From NCBI GenBank assembly GCA_964020085.1, contig OZ026601.1:35898101-35962100 (forward strand): a DNA stretch of 64,000 nucleotides, given 5' to 3'. The notes beneath the pieces were generated by a model. That model saw only the letters and a list, made by a program, of their open reading frames with translations. It did no database searches and was not told the origin of the DNA. The number at the start of each line of letters is the position of its first letter. The stretch's first letter is position 1. The position numbers and the translations under genes were made by a program. Source of the DNA: Micromussa lordhowensis. Taxonomy: Eukaryota > Cnidaria > Anthozoa > Scleractinia > Lobophylliidae. This document shows, one piece after another, positions 32,523 to 44,500 of this stretch.

Positions 32523-35500
32523 GTAAGTAGCAAACGTGGCATGCTGGAATGCGTTCCTCTACTAACCTGAAGCGCATGGTATATCTTAGTTGTTATGTGT
32601 TTTAGTGAGCGATTTGTGTTTTGTCTTGGATCTGATTAAGCATTGGTGGTATGTGGCAGCTTAGAATAGTATATTTATGTTGCAATTTTGCTCTGGGTTA
32701 GAGTTATTGCAAGCTATCGGAACGCGTTTCTCCCTCACACAAGGGCTTTTTCATGATCGCTGCGCGGAGATCACGTATGCTACATGGCCTGGTCTGGGGT
32801 AAATTTCGCGTTTTCCCACTAGCTGTCTTCCAAATTACGTCCGATTCGTGCCACTAAAATTAAAATCAAGCAGAAAGGTTTTATGTTTTTGAGGTAGCAG
32901 ATCCTCGCATTACAACAAAGGCTCGATTTTATGCATGATCCGGGCATATTGACGTAACATGCAATGCGCTGGTGTAGATTCTTTGGGTTTAGCAAGAGAT
33001 TTCTTTTAAAAGTTATCGGTCATAGTACAAGACTTCAACAAAAATCACCGCTAGACTTGCTTACTATGTAGTTGTGTTGATCGATTGCCTTTTCTAGCAG
33101 ATATTCAGGGAGTTATTTTGTTGTCTTTCGCGTCTGCGGTTGCTCTACAGGGAATTTTAGTTCGGTTGTTCTCCAATCAAATCACACTTCAGAGAAGCAG
33201 TTTGTAAAAGTGAAAATAAAGCACTTCTTTGCTCGTTTTATGTATGCGAGTGTTATTTCGGGTGAAAAGCTATGGTAATTCACCCATTGGCGCTTGCATT
33301 ACCTGATGCCGACAACGAGCTTTTGTTTGAGGACAGAACACATGATTGCGGCGATCTGTAGTTTTGCTGATCAGTTCAATCTTTGGAGGAATAGTGGCCT
33401 ATAAGCCGTTTTCAAGTATCAATTCTACGAATTAACAAAATTATAATGTTCTTCCAGTGATCATAAACGTATTTTTGAAGAAATTTCATAACCAAACAAA
33501 AATGCGCAAAATGATTCCAAAAATATAATTGTATCAAAAATTTTCTTCGAATCAAGTTTTAAGAAGTAGCCAGTTCACCGTGTTTTTGATATTCAGCGAT
33601 GCGTCTTTGAGAGATTTTCATGAAAAGTACAAAAGATATTTGTGTGATTCCTTTCGTGATCGTGAATTTGAGGTCTGGGTGAAATACAATATTTCTACAA
33701 CTTCGCGTGGAATTTGCCACAAAAGGACATAGTGTGATTGCTATCCAATTGCGTTACGCAAAGATTGTTAGATTTTTAGAGGAAATGAAACATGTTTATG
33801 AAAAACTTTAAAATCCCTCGGTGGAAAATACTCCCTTTTATTTGGGTAGCAACAATAAGACAACCTGATTTGTAGAAAATGTAGCGATTGTGCTTGAAAA
33901 ACATGCGTAGTTCGAAGTCACGACACACTCTTTCAATGGCACTTTATTAGAAGGCATAATTCTCCCAGCATTTGACCCATATTTCGTTACCTAGCAAACA
34001 AAGGCGATTGAGATATGAAGCAAACCTTTATGTTTACTCGTTTTATATCGACAAAAGGTATTTTACAATGAATTGGTTTTTATTTTCTATGTAAGTGGGA
34101 TGTTAATAAAAAACGAAAAAAATGAAAAACAGAAATAATTCCTTATGTACTGCTTGGGTTTTGTCATGATGTAAAAAACGACTTTTAACGATCGGGTTAC
34201 ACAAGCACTATAGCGAAAAAAAACTGATTATAAGCCCTCATAGCTTGTAGCGCGCCGTGGGAAGTCTGGGAACAAGGCTAGTAGAAGGCGCGCAATCGTT
34301 CTGTGAAAATTCTTCAATTCCTCTGAGAAGACACGGATGTTTTTCGAGATGTTTTTCGAGATTTGACAGGCTTGGAGAGGTCATGAAGATTTTCCAAAGC
34401 ACAGGAAACAACTAACAACTCAGGTAAGCATACTGTTCTCACAAACGATAGTTAGACACGCATAAAAGTTTGAATTGAGTCTCATTCAGTCGCCATTGCT
34501 TTCATTTGGTCATCTTCATTCTGAAGCCTTCACACTCTTTTCTGTTCCGTTACTGCCCAGCAAGCTCATCAATAATACGATTGTAACACTTGTTGCATTC
34601 ATTTTCTCTTCCATCGTTGTACATAATTGTGAACTGTGATCCATTATTATAACTTGTGCTAATAAACAGCTGTTTCGATCATCTGAATTGACTAATTAAG
34701 GAATTCTTCGCAAACTAATTTGGAAGAAAAAGGAAGACGCTACACCCTTAATGGTTATTTAATCATAATTTATAGAGGAGCCCGTGGAGTGTGCTAGCAA
34801 GTTAAGCTTATCTGTGTTATATTGACTTATGCCTTTAACGTAACATCATGCGTGGTTCAATTCCATCTTCCCCGTCCCCGGGCTCGAAAACGGGCCATTC
34901 CACATCCCGGGACACCTACCTACGTCAACTATGTCTGTACGTGCAACAAAAAGGGTGGCAATATTGGTTGCTGTACAGTAGCAAAAAACAAAAGTTTGGT
35001 CAAGAATGCAACGCTTTTCTAGAGTTTATTGAACGAATGATACTACTTACCTTCAAATATTGCAAGATTGTTTTGTTCCAACATAGCCAAAACAAACTCT
35101 ATTGGCTTTCCTACAAAAAAATCTAGTGGTGCGTTGCCACTGCATTTGATAAACAACATTTTGATTAGCCCCACCCCCTACCCCTGGGACAAGACTGCCT
35201 TAAACAATTCCCAACACCCAAGCACAGAGGGCTGCCCGAGGAAGGATGGTAACAGGGGGAATTGAACCATGCATTAACTCAACTTGTAACAGTTATGTCA
35301 GAGGCTTTGTGTATAAAATGTAATGTAACTTTATTAAAACTGCTGATTTTTTTGCTTTGTTAGAAGATGCTAATCCCACAATTCTTTTTTGGTTCTACCT
35401 GTGAAAAATTCTGCTTAAAATAATTTGTTGGTAATGCCTGTCTATCTAGCAATGTTCCCAGGCTGGCTTGATTAAGTTAAATGGTAAACTGGTAGCAGCA

Positions 35501-38500
35501 CAAATAAATTGCTGTATGTAGTTAAGTAATTGCTGCTTGACTCACTTAGGACGCCATGACCTCATTACTTCTTTGTTTTACTTTTTACACATTGTGTTGA
35601 ATTTTTCCAGAAAATATGCATACACCCTCTCCCCATGGAGGTTTTTTTGGCTTGAACCCTCCTTCCCTGCCCCCTCGATCTAGAAGTTTCAGTTTTGGTT
35701 TCTACTTTCCTGGATTAACTTTTGGCTTTTGACACCCCTCCCCTCCATCCCTATTGGTATTCCAATAGCCATCCTTGGGGTTGGTATGTATATTTTCTGG
35801 AACCACACTTTCCACTAAATGAAAACTATACTGAAAGTGAATTTGAAAGGGAAATGTAGAATTGTGGAAAATTAATTAATTGGTTTGCAGAGCGATGCAA
35901 TGTACAATTCACTGGAAAAAATTAAATTTCTTTACTCCTGTATCTCTGTGTAGATTTTTTTTTAAATTAAAGAAAAGAAAAGAAATTAAATGGTTATAAG
36001 ATTGGGGTACTGGCTGTAATCTGGAGTTCCTTGGTTCCAATCCTCCTTTCTACCACTGGATAGACTTCTGTTCAGAGATCCCAATTTCATCTACTCCAAA
36101 TCTTGTAACTGGTCAGCCTGTAACCACTTGTCATTTTTAACAAGTTTTCATTTAAAGTGCACCTAACCCCAAGATATTTTTTTCGCTTAAATAAATCTTT
36201 GCACCTGTTCGAAACGCAGTGCACCTTTTGAAACTAAATCTTTACTTTTTTATAGGCTGTAAAAGTTACGAAATCTAGCCATCATCTGTTGCACGACCGA
36301 GCTAGTAAGGGGCATGGGTATATTCCTGGGTTGACGTCACAGACTGATTTGCATCGTATTAAGTCTTTGTAAACATGCATGCAAATAAGTTTATGACATC
36401 AACCCAGGAATAAACCCATTCCCCTTACTTGCTCGGTCGTGGAACAGACAATGGCCAGATTTCTTAACTTTTACCGCCTGTAAAAAGTCAAGATTAGGGC
36501 TAGAAAGAGCAAAAAGGCACAATGCGTTTCAAACAGGTGCAAAGAGTTATTTAAGCGAAAAAAATATTTTGGGGTTAGGTGCACTTTAAATTGACAACAT
36601 TTAAATCTGGATTTATTGTGTCCCAAATATTAGCACAGCAGTCATATTTAAAGAAATCAGTTCAACTGTTAAATCTGGTGGAAGGAAAGGGAGAGGTTCT
36701 TGCAGAAACAGTCATGTCGAGCTTGAAATTAGTTACAAGTGATCAAGTTGTAGTTTCTTCTTAAAATATCAGCATGTTTTTAATCAGGTAGATGACGACA
36801 ATATAGAAGTTTGTTAGGTGCGACTATAAGTTCAAACATAGCAAATTACTTGGGATTGACCAATTTCAGTTCAGTATCCTGAAGCCAACAGCAAACATCT
36901 ACTAGTTTCTATGTATTCCAGAGAAAAAAATTACGAGCCATACAATTATACTCATCATAACAGATACACTTCTTCGGGGATCTTGTTTCAACATTTGTAA
37001 TCATTTCCCATACTCTTGGCTTTCTTACTTGCATGATCTTTATGTTTCTGTTGACTTGGTTGAATAAAATTGCATAAATTTGTATTTTTATATGACATTT
37101 TGAGGCTATTATTATTGACAAACTTTTGTAAACTATCTTTGTTTGCCAGGAAATAGCTACTGTCCAATTAAAAAAAGAATCACATGCCCTTTGCCAAATG
37201 ACAATGATTGTTTATTGGACCGCGACTGTCAGCCTGTTCCTAATCGTCCTCCTCCTCTCTGCTGTTACAACGGATGTAGTTACTATTGTTTCACTGATTA
37301 CAGTAAGTTGTCAAATGCTTGTATAAGGCTTCTAAAAGCTCTCCAGAACAAAATAAAGGTATGGCTTGTTTCTCCCTTCATGAATAGGAATTCCATGTAA
37401 TGATGGCCTGTAATGTTCCAAAGGTTTACGATTTCTGTATAGCACAGTACTGTTACATTTTTTTTGTAAGCTGCCACATACCTGCAAGTGCAATTATAAT
37501 ACCCTATTGTACCAAGGATACTGCTTTTGTTGAGCTATTATTAAATGTGTTATTTTGTTTCAATTTCATTAGAACCATTAACCACATATCCCCCAAAGGT
37601 GAGTGGAACTTGATCAATCAACACAACTTTGTGTGTAATGAGTAGAATGCTCCTTTTTTTCTCAAAAATGTAACCAAATTGTAATCCTAAAATTATCAGC
37701 TAGTTTCGACAAAAATGGTGCTTTAGACAGGGTTCGTAGTGCTCCTGCAAAACCTGGAAAGTCCTGGAATTTTATTGTGGCATTTTCCAGGACTGGAATG
37801 TCCTAGAAAAAAAGGCTACTGGTCCTGGAAAGTTCTGGAAGTCTGTGAACTCATGTAAAAATGGCAGACAGTCAGGAGAATTAACAGTGCGATCTTGGGA
37901 GCAAAAGAGTTAATGTGAATTTTATAGTCCTGGAAAAATCAATCTGAGTTGTGGAAAAATCCTGGAAACTTGTTTCTGAAAAAAGGGTACGAACCCTGAT
38001 TAGAGCAGTTTTCAATAATTGAGTGTTGTAAAACAAAAAACCAAAAGTAATCACTCTGACTAGCCAATTGATCACAAAGGTCACAGACAGTCCAGTAAAC
38101 CAATCAAAGCTTGAAGTAATTACATACAGCTGATGCAAAATGCGGGAAAACGCATGCAAACTAGTCATAATTGGTTTTGGGTTTACTTCTGATCGGATCA
38201 AAACAGTGGCATGAGTTCTTTAAGCAAATTGTGTAGCATAGTTGATGTGAAACCAACTACTTTTCAACACTCAAATGAAAACTGCTCTAAACAAATCAGC
38301 TGGCTGACAGAAGATTTTTTAAGTGCTTTCTGTTGCAGGATTTGTGTCAGTGGGCATTACTGTAGTCTGCATTTTGCTATGTATGTGATTTTCTTGAAAT
38401 AGCACTGTGCTTATTGAATAGTAAAAATATGTTTTGATGTGGTGGCAGTTGAAAAGAATAGCCTTATTTGAGTAAAGACAGAATTAATTTTACTGGTACA

Positions 38501-41500
38501 TTGTACATAACCAATAACTTTGTTTTTAGATGGTTCTCTTGAGTTTTGGGATTTGAGACTTGAGATATTAAAATGAGGTTCAACAAGTGTGAACTAAGAC
38601 ATATGAGTAAAGATTGCAGACTGAAGCAGTAAGCTAAAACTGAGAGAAAACCTGACTGTCAACCTACTTTTAATTAATACTGATTGTGTCTTTAAACATT
38701 TTCATTTGTAAGAGCCATAAAGAGGCATTTTGAACTATCTTTTGCAGTCTGATTTTCAGGTTGGCTGCATGTGTGAGTTTCATACCATGTTCTTTACTCA
38801 CAAATATTGATTTGCTAGTACATTATTTTTCATTTTATATAGCGAGGAGATCCAGGATCTCGCGGTCCAAATGGTGAAACGGTAAGTTGCTGGTGTCCTT
38901 GCAGATTTTTTCCCTTTCTGATTAACACACATTTCTTTTAAAGTTAGTCTAGAGGATTAAATTACAGATCAAGGCAAAATCTTAAATATGATAATTTTGT
39001 TTTGTTGTCATCTGTTTATTCCGCTGAGAAAAAAGGAAAAAATGCTCTAACAGAAATTTATGGAAGTCAGAACAATACATCCTTGCAGTTGTAAAACAAC
39101 TTAAGCAGCGCAGTAATATTATGCAGGGCTAAAGGCGATACACAGGACTCGAAAAATGTGCCGTCCGGTTGTCTGGGACAAGATGATTTTCCTAATGGAC
39201 AAGTGACTTTTCATTCTTACTTGGCTGCTAGGCAAGGGATCAGGCAGGTTTACCAATTAAATCATTAAAAGAGCAAATAAAGACTTGCCCAGGAAAAGCA
39301 AAATTTGAGAGCTACTTGTCCCAAGAGCAAGCTGGAATTCAATGATGTTTTTTTCAAGCCCTGCATAAAAACTGCTGGAACTTGCAGAAATTATAGAGAA
39401 TGAACACCTGGGAGTACATCATTTAATATTTAACTGTTACATGATATTATCATACCACCATATAACCTCAGCAATGCAGTCCTGTAGAAAATAAAACTGC
39501 AAGGTACAGCATGTGGAGCCGGACAGGTTCAAAGAAAGCTGGCCATGCGCACGGTGTTGGTGTACAGAGCCGTTACAAAATATGTAACGCTAAAAAACAC
39601 GGTGGGGTATAAAACTTAAGGACGGCTAGAACAATCTGACAACATAAAAGGAAAGTAAAATATATGTGCATTTATCTCCTAGTGAAACAATTCCTGAATA
39701 TCTACTTACCTTTACTTGCAAACAAAGTGAAAACACCATACATGAAATTAACGATAAAAAGAGGAGTGAACGCGTTTGAAATTTTAGAGATTATTTCCAT
39801 TGAAGTTAAAATTTTGAGACAAAAGTCTTGAAAATCAAGGTGCACATGAGTTGCAGAATCAAGTCCAATGAGTATTTTTCACAGAAAGTCAACATCATCA
39901 GAGATAAAACTGATTTTCTAGCGTTACATCCATATTCTTCAACCAAAGTTTGGTTCGAAATTCAACTTCAAACATTAGCGTTTCGTCCTGAGTGTGAAAA
40001 CGTTTGCATCGTTCGTTTGGTTCGTTTCGTTTCCATCGTTTGGATCGTTTCTATCGTTTGCAATGTTTCTATCGTGCGTTTCGTTTCTATCGTTCGCTTC
40101 ATTTCTACTTTGAGTACATGTATCGTTTGGAACAAGGAATACAGAAAAGTTAATTAATTTGTTCCATTTATGACATTCGCCCATGAGGTATACCCCCAGA
40201 ATTTGCATACATACTTGACAGTTTGGCACAGTTTAGGCACGACTTTGGCGCATTAATTATATGTCCAACAATGCACATTTTTACATATTTTAAGAAGAAC
40301 AAATTGAGTTTCTTCCAACGCGTAGATAATTTTAATTAATGAAGATAATGTTCAACATTCGTTCAGTACAAAATGCAGACTGTAGAATGCATTATAAAAA
40401 CGTGCAAAATGTGTTAAATAAATTTACAGCGCTTGAAAATGGTACTTGGAAGACTGACTGGTGAAGTATGTTTCTTTCCAAACTGAACCGGAACCACCAC
40501 AGGTGGCCCAAGCTCGATATATGAATAGCTCTATGTGGACCTTTGCATTGTTACGTGACTCGAGCGATTTGCATATTTATAAAGATTTGTATGGGGAAAG
40601 AAGTAAACCCGAAAAAAAACGAAAAATTACCGTTGAATTACAATAAAAACCGCTTACCTGAATTCCAGCTCCGCTTTCTTTGTGTGCTGTGTGATTTTTT
40701 AACTGATTTAGAGCGGTTTAGCGTAGTTTAGGTTCCAACAGTTTCTTCTCTATATATAATATATACAAGGTAGGAGACTCGAGCTCGAACGGCGACTGGA
40801 TCAACTGAAGGAGAACGGCCATAAATTCCTTCCAAAGGCTCCGATCGCCTCAAAACTCCACGTGGCCCTCGGGAGATAGTCGCCAAACACATCCGTGCCT
40901 ATCCTCCGAGGACCGTCGGCACAGGAAGGAAATTATTTCTCCGCGATCTCCACAATCTTGTCCGTTGAGCTCCATCGAAAACGGCTTTATTCGGATGTCT
41001 CGTGCACGGCCGTTTGAAAAATGGCTTAGCGACCCGGCCTAAAGGTAAAATTTCTCACTCACACGGTGGACCAAGGTAAAATGACCCCGAGAACACGGGG
41101 TCATTTTACCTTGGAGCATCTATGACAGCGATTGTTTTCGTTTTTATTCAGTCCATAACAAAAATATTTGAGTAAAAGTTGGACATTTGTCAATGATTAG
41201 CGAATGTACACCAACACCGTGCACATGGCCAGCTGTCCACCCTGGACACACCTGCATCCCATTTTGCATGCATATCAGAACAAATTCCAATGCCATAAAT
41301 ATGGTGTATTGAAATATTTACATGTATTAACTGGGTTGCGGCCAGACAGAAACATTTTTGAATGCCCTTCATTTTGCACAGACTTAATGCACTTATTCTG
41401 TTGGGTGGAAAATGTATTTTCTCTGCAGCTCTCTCATATAGGTATTTAGCTCATAGTATGAACTATTTTTTGGTGTATCAGTCTTTTGGTGTATCAATTT

Positions 41501-44500
41501 TGTCTTGTTAGGGTGAATTTGGTGAGCCAGGAGCACAGGGAGCGCAAGGACCACAGGGGTACCCAGTATGTATTGGCATAAAAAGGACGAATGCCATAAA
41601 TACTTTAAGCTTAGTTCTTTCTCTTCTAGACTTGTCTTTTGCGCATTCTTACCTCAAGGCTCAGTTAAGAGATAATTGCATGTTAGAGGGACAGTATTAC
41701 AGTGATTTCTTGTATTTTTGGTTGTTAAATACCTATACATTATTTTGTACTTGTACACAAAATTCTCCTGGAACACCAAGATGTAAAGTGAATTGATGAT
41801 CAGCGAGGAAATTGTGTTGGCTTAAAGCAATTCTTCCAATATGTAACAACTGGAAAACGTTTGTTAGAGTTTTTTAATTTGACATCATAACCTTGTACAT
41901 GTTTAACCTATTAAATGGTTCTTTTAAAAGCTTTAGACAAATATTTGTTAACCATCAGTGAATCTCTTTATGCCACTTATCAGTTTTTGTGATAATGCTC
42001 ATGACGGAGTCCCCTTAAGAGAGCTCTTGTGTTTGATCTCGCTTATCACTGTGACTTGCTTTGTAGGGAGCCACAGGTAACCCAGGCATAAGAGGTGACT
42101 CTGGCGAACCTGGAGTTCAGGGTGAAGCAGGCCCTCCCGGGGGTGGTGTTGCTGGATTGACGGTAAGCTTACACACTAGCAGCTTTTTGTTGCTGTCAGG
42201 GCTGTCATTAAGTTTTGAGTTACCCATTGCCTTGGTCTTCACACCTGCTTTTGGCTGAATTGTACCTTTTCAACAATGGGCCAGCTCACCCATAACATCA
42301 AGGATCCATCAAGTATACTCAGCCATGACAGCTGTTACAGGTTACAGCCCTTGATGACAGCCCTGTAGGGAGATGGCCACTTTAAAATATGCCCTTGGCA
42401 TGGAGTAGAATTTGATTCCAAGGGGGAAGGGGTCTTTCAACACCTATTTTTTTTTAGGCTGGGCAAAATGAGATATCGTGAAAATTAACTGTCTATCCCA
42501 ACAATTTGAGAGTAGTATGGAACTCGGAGAGTAACTTGAGTTCTAAGTTCTAAGTAAGAGCCATTCATAACATTTGTTAGAATGGAGTTTATAATATTGC
42601 TGCCCTTAATATCTTCACTGGCAGATCTGGATTCATATGTAATTTCCATGTACATCGTGAATAAAAAAATATAGCATGTTAAATTAATGATTATGAATAT
42701 TTTCAGAGTGGCGTCAAAGGACCAGATCCTGAAAGTGCTGGCGGCATCAAAGGTTCGCAAGGTGTAGAGGTGAGACAAAAACAAACAAGCAAGCAGACAA
42801 AACAGTAACAACTGAGATGTACACTTCAACTTACGTTATTGAGTTATGATGCATACATGCAGGAAGTTTGGAGGAAACAAAAGAAGTGTGGGAGAACTTG
42901 ATTTTTTTTTAGTTTGGAGAGGTAATGAAAACGTAATATGAAATAATGAAACTTAAACATCGTGTTGTCTATAATAAAAACTGACAAAAGCTAAAGTGAG
43001 GCTTGAAACTACTGTAAAATTGACCGAAACTACAAGCTTTCGCTGTTCCACCGCACCATCAGGGATAAGAAAACTAATCTACTTAAGGCTTAAATACAAA
43101 TGTAAAGGATGCGGTGAGTAAGATGTGTAAGATAAATGATAAGGTACGAATATGAATAAAAATGGATAAAATGGTCTAATGGGCGAGTGTCATTGTACAA
43201 TGAGTCTCTCTAGATATGCTAAAATAGCTGTTAGAACAAAAGGTTGTAGACTTAGTTTTTTTTCTGTACACTGTGTCTTGAAAAATCCCAGGAGCAGCTG
43301 GCAAACCCAGCTTAACCAGACAGGGATTTTCCCTGGTCGGCGTTGCTTATGGAGAACTCTTACTAAAGATAATGTTTTTGGCATTTATTAATAAAAGTGC
43401 TTATACATGTACCTATGTGTTTATTAAAATGGTTATATACTTTCGTATTTTACAAGACTAGATGTACTTTTTCTCACAGAATATTTTTCATTTAGGGAGC
43501 AAGAGGTCCTCCAGGAAGTCCTGGCAAGCGTGGTCCACCCGTAAGTACACAATGTACTTCTAGAATGAGTTACTGGAAGAATGATGTTAGTAGAAGCTGC
43601 ACTGCTGAGAACTTCACCACATCATTAGAAGTCTATCATTTTCTTGCAAGCTGACTGCTTGTAATTTATTCCAAATATATATGTTTCACTGGTTCTTGTG
43701 AGACAAGACTTTTGTTTTGCGAGATGAGACCCTTATCTTGAGCATTCTTGTTTTGAATGAAATGAGATGGGAGATGGTAACTAACTTTTGAGCACTACTG
43801 TTAGTTTTTCACTCTTTACATCGTAACATTGCTATTAAATTCAAATTGAACCCGCATATGTTGTTGACTGTCAGGGAACATCTGGTATCCGTGGATCAGC
43901 AGGACGAGACGGCGAAGCAGGACCACCAGTAAGTATTTAGTTGTGAGGTTCGAAAGTTAAAAAAAATATGGAAATGAAAACAAATGATGAAAGAAACAAT
44001 TAATGCAAATTAATGTAACATGGTTAAAAACCCCAACTGGCAGGAGGCATACCAGTTGGCTATTTACAAACTTGGCCGATGAGTTGAACTAGGGTCTTCA
44101 CTGAGAAACAACTCCAACTTAGTGGTCAGAGCAGGAATTGAACCCGCAACCCCCGGATTTCAATTCTTGCACCCTAACTACTCGGCCACGCTGCCTCCTG
44201 CATTCTATAATTGAGTTAAGTAAAAGCTCATTTACCGAAGTTGTGATCATATCTTTTTCAAACCTATACATAAATATTAATTTCAGATTAAATAAGACAC
44301 AAGCGTTGTTTCCATTAATGTATAATTTACTTTAACTTACAAACTTCTTGACAGGCTTAGGAGTCTTAATCAGTCAATAACAAAAAAACTGCTAATTGTA
44401 TCTTCTAGGGGAAGCCTGGGCAGTCTGGTCCACCTGGATTACCTGGACAAGATGGTTTTGATGTAAGTTAAATTTATAGATTATGAGTATGAACTGTCTT

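Noticed and set aside
39828..40229. Open frames on both strands with repeated short motifs
   Set aside because: Produced by the tandem ATCGTTT array rather than by a gene.
44138..44205. tRNA gene on the minus strand
   Set aside because: A- and B-box-like stretches are present but the stems pair poorly and related sequence continues past the 3' end; it is better read as a SINE head.
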